A DNA stretch of 64,000 nt, taken from NCBI RefSeq assembly GCF_036227325.1, contig NZ_CP109467.1, forward strand, positions 6,200,001 to 6,264,000, in the 5' to 3' direction. Each line of letters starts with the position of its first letter. Within the stretch, counting starts at the first letter, position 1. The position numbers and the translations under genes are program-made. Below, one piece after another: positions 26,502 through 35,196 of the stretch. Below the pieces are notes generated by a model. The model was not told where the DNA came from. It did no database searches and saw only the letters and a program-made list of their open reading frames with translations. The DNA comes from Streptomyces sp. NBC_01465 (GTDB lineage Bacteria > Actinomycetota > Actinomycetes > Streptomycetales > Streptomycetaceae).

Positions 26502-27385
26502 CAGTCGGTCTCCTTCGAGGTCAGGCGGTAGAAGAGGAAGGAGGCGATGCCGAGGATGAGGGCGAGGAGGACGGAGAGCGCGGCCGCGTAGTGGTAGTTG
26601 TTGGCGTTGAACGCCTGGTTGTAGATGACCATGATCGGCGTGAAGGCGTCACTCACGGTCTGCGGGGTGACGTTGCGGAACAGGGCCGGCTCGTTGAAGA
26701 TCTGCAGCATCTGGATGATCGAGAGCAGACCGGTGAGGACGAGCGCGCCGCGTACGTGCGGGATCTTGATGGAGAGGGCGATGCGCTTCTCCGAGGCGCC
26801 GTCGAGGCGGGCTGCCTCGAAGAGCTCGCGGGGTACGGACTGCAGTGCGGCGTAGATGATCACCATGTTGTAGCCGATGCCGTGCCAGGTCAGCAGATTG
26901 CCGATGGACGGCCAGACCATCGAGGGCGCGAAGAAGTCCCACGACGCCCCGAAGAGACGGCCGAGCGAGGTCAGCGGGCCGACGTCGGGGCTGTAGAGGT
27001 TGACCCAGACGACGGCGGCGACCACGCCGGGGATCATGTACGGGACCAGGAGCAGGATGCGGAGCCGGCTTGCCGCCCGGGAGGTCAGCGCGTCCAGGAA
27101 CAGGGCGAGGAGCAGGCTGATCGCGAGCATCACGGGGATCTGGACGCAGGCGAACAGGACCACGCGCAGGACCGAGCCCATGAAGGCCGAATCGGTCAGT
27201 CCCTGCTGGTAGTTGGCGAGACCGGTGAACTTCGTCGTCGCGCCGCCGAGGCCGAGTCCTGACTGCTGCTCGCGGAAGAGCGACTCGTAGACGGCGTAGC
27301 CGATCGGGACCGCGTAGATGAAGAGGAAGCCGAGCTGGAAGGGCACCGTGAAGGCGGCGCCCTTCCAGCGCTGGGAGCGGATCAT
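26501..27385 (-). CDS. Carbohydrate ABC transporter permease, MalF type
   Basis: 294 residues, six membrane segments, EAA loop ELFEAARLDGASEKRIALSI and the VPYMIPGVVAAVVWVNLY segment of CUT1 MalF-type permeases. It lacks the large periplasmic loop of E. coli MalF, as is normal in Gram-positives. It starts 12 nt after the binding-protein stop and overlaps the MalG-type gene by one base. Confidence 0.9.
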   Translation of the reverse strand: MIRSQRWKGAAFTVPFQLGFLFIYAVPIGYAVYESLFREQQSGLGLGGATTKFTGLANYQQGLTDSAFMGSVLRVVLFACVQIPVMLAISLLLALFLDALTSRAASRLRILLLVPYMIPGVVAAVVWVNLYSPDVGPLTSLGRLFGASWDFFAPSMVWPSIGNLLTWHGIGYNMVIIYAALQSVPRELFEAARLDGASEKRIALSIKIPHVRGALVLTGLLSIIQMLQIFNEPALFRNVTPQTVSDAFTPIMVIYNQAFNANNYHYAAALSVLLALILGIASFLFYRLTSKETD

Positions 27386-27397
27386 CGGGTCTGCCCC

Positions 27398-28738
27398 TCA
27401 GCCCTCGACGCTGATGCCGCGGGACTTCAGGTCCTTGACCGTCCACTCCTGCATGTGTGCGAGGAGGTCGGTGACCTTCTGTTCCTTGGAGACGACCTTG
27501 GCCCAGCCGGTGGCCAACTCGGTGAACATCGCGGTCCAGTTGGGGCCGAAGGTCCAGTCGGTGGTGACGGTGGGGAGGCTGTCCGTGACCGTCTTCTTGG
27601 CGGGTTCGTAGTTCGGGCCGAGGAGCTTGGCGGAGATCGCCTTGTCGACGTAGCTCTGGCTGTCGGCGAGGGCGGGCATCACGCCGTTGCCGGTCTCCGG
27701 GTTGGCCATCGTGCCGACGGCGCCGGTGTCGGTGGACATCCAGAGGGCGGCCTCGGCGGCCTGCTTCTGGTTCTTGCACTGCTTGGTGACGAGGGTGACG
27801 CCGCCGCTCTGGTTGGTGCCGGCCGGGGTCTTGGCCGCTTCGCCGGTGAACGTCGGCCAGGGGGACAGGGCCCACTTTCCGTTCGACTTGGTGAAGTTCT
27901 GCACCATGCCGGCCATCTGCCAGGTGGAGATCTGCCGGGTCGCCGTGCCGCCGGTGTCGTAGTTGCGCTGGACGGCGGCGTAGTCGGCGAAGGAGAGCGT
28001 GGAGTCGAGGTCGTTGTCGACGATCTCCTGGATGACCTGGGCGGCCTTGAGGGTGCCGGGGTCCTGGAAGTTCACCTTCCAGGAGTCTCCGTCGATGGCG
28101 TACCAGTGGGCACCGGCCTGCATGGCGAGCACCTCCAGGGTGCTCGGGTCCTCGCCCGCGTAGTTGGTGAGGTGGATGCCGTGCTTCTTGAGCACCTTGC
28201 CGGCGGCTATGAAGTCGTCCCAGGTGGCAGGGGCCTTGAGGCCGTACTTGGTGAAGAGGTCGGTGCGGAGAATCGTGAAGGCCGGGGCCGAACTGGTCGG
28301 GACGCCGTACGACTTGCCCTGGACCTGGGCGCTCGCCCAGGAGCCCGCGTTGAACGTGGACTTGGCGGAGGAGACGTACGGGGTGATGTCGGCCAGGGCG
28401 CCCTGGGAGACCAGTGTCGTCACGTACTCGGCGGTGTTCTGCACCAGACAGGGCGCGTTGCCTGCCTTGACCGCGTTGGCGAGCTGCTTCTGCATCGTCA
28501 ACTGGTCGGTGACCTTGGTGTACTTGAGCCGGATGTCCTTGTGGGCGGCGTTGAACGCCTTGACCACCTCCGGCTGTCCGTTGGCCCAGCCCCAGAAGGG
28601 GAGGGTGACGGGGCCGCCCGATCCCGATGACGCCTTGTCGCCGGAGCCCGATCCGCCGCAGGCGGAGAGCAGTCCGGTCAGGGCGAGGCCGGTTGCCGCG
28701 GCTCGGACGAGCTTGCTCCTGGAACTGGTGAAGTTCAT
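27398..28738 (-). CDS. Carbohydrate ABC transporter substrate-binding lipoprotein
   Basis: 446 residues. A lipoprotein signal ends at LLSACGG (Cys ~26), followed by a Ser/Gly linker and a type 1 extracellular binding domain (VTLPFWGWANGQPEVVKAFN, IVDNDLDSTLSFADYAAVQR, EAALWMSTDTGAVG). I chose ATG 28738 (AAGGA ~10 nt upstream), where the signal begins. First gene of the importer operon. An AACCGGTT operator lies 54 nt upstream of the start, linking it to the LacI regulator. Likely ligand: oligosaccharides released by the secreted enzymes next door. Confidence 0.9.
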   Translation of the reverse strand: MNFTSSRSKLVRAAATGLALTGLLSACGGSGSGDKASSGSGGPVTLPFWGWANGQPEVVKAFNAAHKDIRLKYTKVTDQLTMQKQLANAVKAGNAPCLVQNTAEYVTTLVSQGALADITPYVSSAKSTFNAGSWASAQVQGKSYGVPTSSAPAFTILRTDLFTKYGLKAPATWDDFIAAGKVLKKHGIHLTNYAGEDPSTLEVLAMQAGAHWYAIDGDSWKVNFQDPGTLKAAQVIQEIVDNDLDSTLSFADYAAVQRNYDTGGTATRQISTWQMAGMVQNFTKSNGKWALSPWPTFTGEAAKTPAGTNQSGGVTLVTKQCKNQKQAAEAALWMSTDTGAVGTMANPETGNGVMPALADSQSYVDKAISAKLLGPNYEPAKKTVTDSLPTVTTDWTFGPNWTAMFTELATGWAKVVSKEQKVTDLLAHMQEWTVKDLKSRGISVEG

Positions 28739-28791
28739 CTGACCGTGATCCTTCGGGAGTACTGGCGGGTGGTCAACGCGCAACATATAGA

Positions 28792-28799
28792 AACCGGTT
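28792..28799. promoter_or_regulatory. LacI-type operator 1 (AACCGGTT)
   Basis: The palindrome AACCGGTT sits in TAGAAACCGGTTGGCG. Its left half TAGAAACC is identical to the reverse complement of the right half of operator 4. It lies 54 nt upstream of the importer binding-protein start. Confidence 0.7.
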
Positions 28800-29003
28800 G
28801 GCGTGGACGCTAGGCCCATCAGGGAGTCCCTAGCAAGGGGAGATGACGAAATTGTTTCGCCTGCCGTGAGTCGTTCGGCCTGTCGGACGCCTGGGCGGCG
28901 TTGCAGGTGATGTGCCGCCGGGGGCGCACGGCTTTCGCGTAATGCTGTCCGATCTCTTGACGCGTGCGACGGAACAGGAAGATGCTCTGCCGCATTGCCC
29001 GAC

Positions 29004-29011
29004 AACCGGTT
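29004..29011. promoter_or_regulatory. LacI-type operator 2 (AACCGGTT)
   Basis: CAACCGGTTG (29003-29012) is a perfect 10-bp palindrome 29 nt upstream of the secreted glycosidase start, close enough to block transcription. It shares the core AACCGGTT with three other sites in the locus. Confidence 0.7.
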
Positions 29012-29040
29012 GCTGCCCTCGCCCTCGCAAGGAGCCTTCC

Positions 29041-30573
29041 ATGAGCGTGCCCCAGAACCCCACCCGCCGTAGAACCCTCCAGGCCGCAGGCGCGACCGTC
29101 CTCGCCGCGGGCCTGTCGGGACTCACCGCACGTACCGCCGCCGCCGAGCCGGCCGGCGGCCATCACACCCCCGTACCGAAGCTGGTCACCTACCCCCGCC
29201 CCTCCACCATGCCGACCAACACCAGCTTCAAGGTGCGCGTCCGCTCCGTGCCCGACGGCGAGTGGCAGACCCTCGACATCTGGCGGCCCCAGCTGGAGGA
29301 GATCAACGCCGACACGGGCTCCGGCAAGGTCTACAACTCATCGATGGTGTACTTCGACTTCCGCGGCCCCGTCGAGCTGGAGATCATCTACGTTCCCGGC
29401 GGCACCACCAAGGCCCGCGTACGCCCCGACGCGCTGGGCATCACGCCCGAACTCCTCGGCGACACCATGCGGTTCACCCTCGAGACGCCGAAGGACATTG
29501 TCGTCCAGGTCAACGACCTGGTCTTCGACTGCCTGCACATCATCACCAACCGGGTCGACCCGCACCCGCCGGCCGCCGACGACCCCGACGTCATCTACTT
29601 CGGCCCCGGCGAGCACACCGTCCCCGGCAACGTCCTCACCGTCCCCAGCGGCAAGACCGTCCATCTCGCGGGCGGCGCGGTCCTCAAAGCGCAGGTCTTC
29701 TTCAAGAACGTCGAAAAGGCGGCCCTGACCGGCCACGGCATGCTCAACGCAGGACCCGGCGGAATCCTCTGCGAGGGCAGCAAGAACATCCGCGTACGCG
29801 ACGTCATCATCATGAACCCGAACGGATACGCGGGCACGTTCGGGATGAGCGAGAACGTCCACGTCACCAAGGCCCGCTCCTTCAGCTCGAAGGGCAACGG
29901 CGACGGCTTCGACGTCTTCTCCTCCACCGACATCACCTTCGACGGCTGCTTCATGCGCAACTCCGACGACTGCTTCGCCATCTACTGCCACCGCTGGGAC
30001 TACTACGGCGACACCCGCGACATCACCATCAAGAACTGCACCCTGTGGGCGGACGTCGCGCACCCCATCAACGTGGGCACGCACGGCAACAGCGACAACC
30101 CCGAGACGATCGAGAACCTCGTCATCCAGAACCTCGACATCCTCGACCACCGCGAGCCGCAGCTGAACTACCAGGGCTGCATCGCCCTGAACGTCGGCGA
30201 CTCCAACCTCCTCAAGACCGTCCGGATCGAGGACATCCGGATCGAGGACTTCCGCTGGGGCCAGGTCATCTACATGAAGGTCATGTACAACACGAAGTAC
30301 AACACCTCGGTCGGGCGCGGCATCAGCGACGTCTACGTCAAGAACCTCAGCTACACCGGCACCCACGCCCAGCCGTCGCTGTTCCTCGGCTACGACGCCG
30401 ACCACGCCATCGACGGCGTCACCTTCGAGAACCTCGTCATCAACGGCACGGTCGTCGCCGACACGATGAAGAAGCCCACCTGGTACTACACGACCGACAC
30501 CGTCCAGTGGTACGCCAACGAGCACGTCACCCACCTGAAGTTCCTCACCACCGCCGAGGCGGCCGCACTGTGA
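29041..30573 (+). CDS. Secreted right-handed beta-helix glycoside hydrolase, clan GH-N (GH28/GH49-like)
   Basis: 510 residues. Tat-like signal (RRRTLQAAG, cleavage ~35), an N-terminal beta-sandwich (~60-165, SFKVRVRSVPDGEWQTLDIW through VVQVNDL) as seen in GH49-type enzymes, then a pectin-lyase-like beta-helix. Candidate catalytic acids: Asp288/Asp291 (GNGDGFDV) and Asp309/Asp310 (RNSDDCFAI), with GTHGN (346-350) resembling the GHG motif. The GH28 RIK motif is not evident. It should cut a uronate- or glucan-type backbone outside the cell. AAGGAG at 29029-29034 sets ATG 29041. Its stop overlaps the next GTG by 4 nt. GH28 versus GH49 substrate cannot be decided by eye. Confidence 0.8.
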   Translation: MSVPQNPTRRRTLQAAGATVLAAGLSGLTARTAAAEPAGGHHTPVPKLVTYPRPSTMPTNTSFKVRVRSVPDGEWQTLDIWRPQLEEINADTGSGKVYNSSMVYFDFRGPVELEIIYVPGGTTKARVRPDALGITPELLGDTMRFTLETPKDIVVQVNDLVFDCLHIITNRVDPHPPAADDPDVIYFGPGEHTVPGNVLTVPSGKTVHLAGGAVLKAQVFFKNVEKAALTGHGMLNAGPGGILCEGSKNIRVRDVIIMNPNGYAGTFGMSENVHVTKARSFSSKGNGDGFDVFSSTDITFDGCFMRNSDDCFAIYCHRWDYYGDTRDITIKNCTLWADVAHPINVGTHGNSDNPETIENLVIQNLDILDHREPQLNYQGCIALNVGDSNLLKTVRIEDIRIEDFRWGQVIYMKVMYNTKYNTSVGRGISDVYVKNLSYTGTHAQPSLFLGYDADHAIDGVTFENLVINGTVVADTMKKPTWYYTTDTVQWYANEHVTHLKFLTTAEAAAL

Positions 30574-33500
30574 CACCGCCCCTCGGCCGCCGCGCCCTGC
30601 TCCAGTCCTCCACGGCGCTGCTGCTCGCCGCGGGCACGAACAGCCTGTTCGTGCCCGCGGCGCGGGCCGCCCAACAGGCCGACTCCGAGGGCGAGTTCAC
30701 CTTCTCCCACCCCGGCCTCCTGCACACCGCCGCCGACCTCGCCCGGATGAGGACCGCCGTCGCCGCGCAGGAGTCCCCGGTGTACGACGGCTACCTCGCG
30801 CTCGCCGCCCACGCCCGCTCCTCGGCGGCGTACCCCGTGCAGAACACCGGGCAGATCACCTCCTGGGGCCGCGGCCCCTCCAACTTCATGTCCCAGGCCG
30901 TCGCCGACTCGGCCGCCGCGTACCAGAACGCCCTCATGTGGTGCATCACCGGCGAGCGCGCCCACGCCGACAAAGCCCGCGACCTCCTCAACGCCTGGTC
31001 CGCCTCGCTCACCGCGATCACCGGCGCCGACGGCCCGCTCGGCGCGGGACTCCAGGCGTTCAAGTTCGTCAACGCCGCCGAACTCCTGCGCCACACCGGC
31101 TACGACGGCTGGGCGGACGCCGACGTCGCGCGCTGCGAGGAGTCGTTCCTGCGCGTCTGGTACCCGGCCGTCTCCGGCTACATGCTCTACGCCAACGGCA
31201 ACTGGGACCTCACCGCCGTCCAGACCGTCCTGGCCATCGGCGTCTTCTGCGAACAGCGCACCCTCTTCGAGGACGCCCTGCGCTACGCCGCCGCCGGAGC
31301 GGGCGACGGCAGCGTGCCCCACCGCATCGTCACCGACGCAGGTCAGGGCCAGGAGTCGGGCCGCGACCAGGGCCACGAACAGCTCGCCGTCGGCCTGCTC
31401 ACCGACGCCGCCCAGGTCGCCTGGGCCCAGGGGGTCGACCTCTACGGCCACCTGGACAACAGGATCCTCGCCAACGTCGAGTACGCCGCCCGCTACAACC
31501 TCGGCGGCGACGTCCCCTTCGTCCCCGACCTCGACCGCACCGGCAAGTACATCAAGACCGCCGTCTCCGCGACCTCGCGCGGCTCCATACCGCCGGTCTA
31601 CGAGATGGCCTACGCGCACTACGCCGGAGTCCGCGGACTCGAAGCCCCCGCCACCCGGCAGCTCCTCTTCCGGGGCGCGGACGGCGCCCGTGCCGTCGAG
31701 GGCAGCAACGACGACCTGCCCTCCTTCGGGACGCTGGCCTACGCGGGCGCCGTCCGCGCCCCGGCCGCCCCCACCGCCCCCGCCGGGCTCTCGGCCACCG
31801 GCACCCGCGACGCGGTCACCGTGTCCTGGCTGCCGACTGCCTGGGCGGACACGTACACGGTGTGGCGCGCATCCGACCCCCAAGGGCCGTACGAGCGGCT
31901 GGAGTCGGGCGTCGAGGGGACCTCGTACGCCGACCGCTCGGTGCGCGCGGGCCGCACGTACCACTACACGGTCTCGGCGGTGAACTCCCTCTCGCAGAGC
32001 CCGAGTTCGGCCGTCATCAGTGCCGGTGCGGGTCTCCCCGGGCGCTGGGAATCGCACAACGTCGGCGACGTGCGCCGCGAGGGCGCGGCCCTCTTCGACG
32101 GGGAGCGGTTCGTCCTGGAGGCGGGTGGCGCGGACATCGGGTCCACCTCCGACGCCTTCCGCTTCGTCCATCTGCCGTTGCACGGCGACGGCACCGTCAC
32201 CGCTCGCCTCGTCCAGCCGCTCAGCTCCCAGTACTCCAAGGCCGGAGTCATGATCCGCGGCTCCCTCGCGGCCGGCGCCCCGCACGCCTCGATGCTGATC
32301 CAGGGGCTGCCGCTGCACACCTGGAGCGGAGTGTGGACGGTGCGTTCCGCTCCGTCGGCGGCGACCACGGGCAGTGGTTCCACACCCGTACCGCCCGCGC
32401 AGCAGCAGGCGATCACCACCGCCGCCTCGTTCCCGATCTCCGACCTCGGTACGCTTCCCGGCTCGGCGACCCCGCTGAGCGCGCCGTACGTCGAAGGCGC
32501 GGGCGACGGCTACCGGCTGCGCGCCCCGTACTGGGTGCGCGTCACCCGCAAGGGATCCCGGTTCACCGGGGAGATCTCGCCGGACGGCGTGTACTGGACC
32601 CAAGTGGGCTCCACCGAGGTCGAGTTGGGCCGCTCGGTGTACGCGGGACTCGCCTTCACCTCCTGCCTGGGCGTCGATCAGGCCTACGCGGAGACGGGCA
32701 CGGCCGCCTTCGACAATGTCATCGTCACCGGCTGGAGCGCGGGCCGCCCCTTCCGTACCGCCTCCGATCTGACCGCCGTCACCGGCGCCGACGCCGTCGA
32801 ACTGGCCTGGACCGACCCCGACCCCTCCGCCCGCTACACCCTGCTCCGCGCCACCCGCCCGGACGGCCCGTACCGCACGCTCGCCACCGGAATCGGCCCG
32901 GTCGGCCTCGGTACGCGGCTGCGGTACGCGGACGCCACCGGGACCCCCGGGGAGACGTACCACTACACCGTCGCGAAGACCAACACCGTTGGCAGCGGCC
33001 CGCGTTCACGGTCCGCGGCCGCGCCCATGCCGACGCCCGCCGCACCCCTCCTCACCTCGCACGGCACCGCGTACGCGAACACCGGCGACGCCTTCCGCCA
33101 TCAGCTGCGCGCCTCCCACGAGCCCGTACGCTTCACCGCGAGCGGCCTGCCGCGCGGTCTGCGGTTGAACCGGCGCACCGGACTGATCTCCGGGACACCC
33201 GCCGAGACCGGAACCTTCCCCGTCACCACCACGGCCGGCAACGCGGCCGGTGACGCCACCGGCGCGCTCGCCCTCACCGTTGGTGCGCCGCCACCCGCCC
33301 CCTGGACGTACGGCGACCTCGGCGACCCGGCCGCCGACGAGCGGACGCTCGGCACGCTCGGCGTCGTCGCGATACGGACGCCGGGATCGACCTCGTACGA
33401 GAACGGCACGTTCACCGTGCGCGGGGCGGGCGTCGATCTGAACACCAACGGCCAGGCGATGACAGGGCAGTTCGTACGCCGCCCCGTCACCGGCGACTGC

Positions 33501-33902
33501 GAGCTCACCGCCCGCCTCGTCTCCCGTACCGGCGCACCCGCCGACCGGGTCGGCCTGCTGATGGCCAAGTCCCTGTCCCCGTTCGACCAGGCGGCCGGCG
33601 TCATCGTCGCGGGCGGAACCGCCGCTCAGCTCATGCTGCGTACCAAAGTCGCGGGTGCATCCGCCTTCACGGGCAGCGCCACGGTAGCGGCCCCCTGCCT
33701 CCTGCGGCTGCGGCGCACCGGGGCGGCCTTCACCGCGTACGTCTCCGCCGACGACGGCGCCACCTGGACCCAGGTCGCCGCAGGTGAGATCCCCGGCTTC
33801 GGAGACGCCCCCTACGACGTGGGCCTGGTGGTCTGCTCCCGCAGCCCCCTGACCCTCGCCACCACCGTGTTCGGCGAGGTGACCGTCACCCCGCTCCCGT
33901 AA
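30570..33902 (+). CDS. Large secreted alginate-lyase-superfamily protein with Fn3, LamG/DUF1349-like and Ig modules
   Basis: 1110 residues. Signal peptide with RRALLQSS (to ~33), then an alpha/alpha-toroid alginate-lyase-like domain (~45-395) with NGNWDLTAVQ (209-218) and the repeated family motif QESGRDQGHE (261-270). A Fn3 domain follows (~400-485), a jelly-roll LamG/DUF1349-like domain (~490-720), a second Fn3 (~730-830), an Ig/He_PIG-like domain (~835-910) and a second DUF1349-like domain to the end. It should be an extracellular polysaccharide lyase with binding modules. GTG 30570 is in a GTGA overlap with the glycosidase gene. The catalytic domain is paralogous to the next gene. Confidence 0.8.
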   Translation: MTPPLGRRALLQSSTALLLAAGTNSLFVPAARAAQQADSEGEFTFSHPGLLHTAADLARMRTAVAAQESPVYDGYLALAAHARSSAAYPVQNTGQITSWGRGPSNFMSQAVADSAAAYQNALMWCITGERAHADKARDLLNAWSASLTAITGADGPLGAGLQAFKFVNAAELLRHTGYDGWADADVARCEESFLRVWYPAVSGYMLYANGNWDLTAVQTVLAIGVFCEQRTLFEDALRYAAAGAGDGSVPHRIVTDAGQGQESGRDQGHEQLAVGLLTDAAQVAWAQGVDLYGHLDNRILANVEYAARYNLGGDVPFVPDLDRTGKYIKTAVSATSRGSIPPVYEMAYAHYAGVRGLEAPATRQLLFRGADGARAVEGSNDDLPSFGTLAYAGAVRAPAAPTAPAGLSATGTRDAVTVSWLPTAWADTYTVWRASDPQGPYERLESGVEGTSYADRSVRAGRTYHYTVSAVNSLSQSPSSAVISAGAGLPGRWESHNVGDVRREGAALFDGERFVLEAGGADIGSTSDAFRFVHLPLHGDGTVTARLVQPLSSQYSKAGVMIRGSLAAGAPHASMLIQGLPLHTWSGVWTVRSAPSAATTGSGSTPVPPAQQQAITTAASFPISDLGTLPGSATPLSAPYVEGAGDGYRLRAPYWVRVTRKGSRFTGEISPDGVYWTQVGSTEVELGRSVYAGLAFTSCLGVDQAYAETGTAAFDNVIVTGWSAGRPFRTASDLTAVTGADAVELAWTDPDPSARYTLLRATRPDGPYRTLATGIGPVGLGTRLRYADATGTPGETYHYTVAKTNTVGSGPRSRSAAAPMPTPAAPLLTSHGTAYANTGDAFRHQLRASHEPVRFTASGLPRGLRLNRRTGLISGTPAETGTFPVTTTAGNAAGDATGALALTVGAPPPAPWTYGDLGDPAADERTLGTLGVVAIRTPGSTSYENGTFTVRGAGVDLNTNGQAMTGQFVRRPVTGDCELTARLVSRTGAPADRVGLLMAKSLSPFDQAAGVIVAGGTAAQLMLRTKVAGASAFTGSATVAAPCLLRLRRTGAAFTAYVSADDGATWTQVAAGEIPGFGDAPYDVGLVVCSRSPLTLATTVFGEVTVTPLP

Positions 33903-33927
33903 TCCCCCCACCGAAGGAGCCCGGTCC

Positions 33928-35187
33928 ATGAATCAACCGTCCCCCCACCCCACCCACCGCAAAACCGTGCTGAGCCGCCGCGGTCTGCTGAAGACCGCCG
34001 GCGGTCTCACCGCCGCACTCGCGGCGGGCTCGGCCACCACCGCGCTGACCTCCGCCACCGCCGACGCGGCACCCACCACCTGGACCCACCCCGGCATGCT
34101 GCACAACGCGGGCGACATCAACCGGGCGAAGGTGCGCGTCGCCGCGGGCACCGAGCCCTGGCTGTCCGGCTGGAACGTCCTCACCGCCAACGCGCACTCC
34201 GCGTCCACCTGGACCCCCAGCCCCAAGGAGACCGTGATCCGCGGTGGCACCGGAGAGAACTACGCCTCGCTCTACAACGACATCGCCGCCGCGTACCAGA
34301 ACGCGCTGCGCTGGAAGGTCGCGGGCACCGAGGCCAACGCCCAGTGCGCCGCCACGATCCTCAACGCCTGGTCCTCGACGCTGACTTCGGTCACCGGCAA
34401 CGCCGACCGTTTCCTCGCCGCAGGCATCTACGGCTGGGAGTTCGCCAACGCCGCCGAGCTGATGCGCGACTACGACGGCTTCGACCTCGCCGCCTTCCAG
34501 ACGATGATGACCAACGTCTTCTACCCGCTCAACAACCAGTTCCTCACCGGCCACAACGACGCCTGCATCACCAACTACTGGGCCAACTGGGACCTGTGCA
34601 ACATGGCGTCGATCATGGCCATCGGCATCCTCTGCGAGGACAGCGCCAAGTACGACCAGGCCGTCACCTACTTCAAGTCCGGTGCGGGCAACGGCGCGCT
34701 GGCCAAGGCCGTCCCCTTCCTCTACACCGACGACGACGACGGCTACGCACTCGGCCAGTGGCAGGAGTCGGGCCGCGACCAGGGCCACACCATGATGGGC
34801 ATGGGCCAGATCGGCGCGATCTGCGAGATGGCCTGGAACCAGGGCGACGACCTCTACTCCTACGACGACCGCCGCGTCATGAAGGCCGCCCAGTACGTCG
34901 CCAAGTACAACCTCGGAAACGACGTCCCCTACACCACCTACAGCTGGGGCACCGGACAGAACTGCGCCTACAGCGAGCAGACCGTCATCTCGTCCGCCTC
35001 GCGCGGCCAGGTGCGCCCGGTCTGGGCGCTGCTGCACTTCCACTACAACCGGCGGCTGAACCTGGACGACAAGTACATCTCGCAGATGTACTACTCGCTC
35101 GCCCCCGAGGGCGGCGGCGGCAACTACGGCTCCACCAGCGGTGGTTACGACCAGCTCGGCTTCGGCACGCTGATGTACGCGAAGTAG
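33928..35187 (+). CDS. Secreted single-domain alginate-lyase-superfamily protein
   Basis: 419 residues. Tat signal SRRGLLKTAGG with cleavage near residue 48. The whole mature chain corresponds to the N-terminal domain of the preceding protein: WANWDLCNMASIMAIGILCE matches its NGNWDLTAVQTVLAIGVFCE, and QESGRDQGHT (279-288), LNAWSSTLTSVTG and KYNLGNDVPY also match. AAGGAG (33914-33919) lies 8 nt before ATG 33928. It starts 25 nt after the large lyase, so the three secreted enzymes form one operon. Substrate unknown; alginate is only the family name. Confidence 0.8.
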   Translation: MNQPSPHPTHRKTVLSRRGLLKTAGGLTAALAAGSATTALTSATADAAPTTWTHPGMLHNAGDINRAKVRVAAGTEPWLSGWNVLTANAHSASTWTPSPKETVIRGGTGENYASLYNDIAAAYQNALRWKVAGTEANAQCAATILNAWSSTLTSVTGNADRFLAAGIYGWEFANAAELMRDYDGFDLAAFQTMMTNVFYPLNNQFLTGHNDACITNYWANWDLCNMASIMAIGILCEDSAKYDQAVTYFKSGAGNGALAKAVPFLYTDDDDGYALGQWQESGRDQGHTMMGMGQIGAICEMAWNQGDDLYSYDDRRVMKAAQYVAKYNLGNDVPYTTYSWGTGQNCAYSEQTVISSASRGQVRPVWALLHFHYNRRLNLDDKYISQMYYSLAPEGGGGNYGSTSGGYDQLGFGTLMYAK

Positions 35188-35196
35188 CCGGTCGTC

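Larger units (their letters stand above)
28739..29040. promoter_or_regulatory. Divergent control region, sugar importer / secreted glycosidase
   Basis: This 302-bp gap contains no gene. It holds two AACCGGTT palindromes (listed separately), an AGGGAGTCCCT palindrome (28821-28831) and CGAAATTGTTTCG (28847-28859), a 5-bp inverted repeat around 3 nt. Both flanking operons should start here. The A/T-rich centre (ACATATAGAAAC at 28783-28794 and GAAATTGTTTC) stands out against the 72% GC background and could hold promoter -10 elements. Confidence 0.6.
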
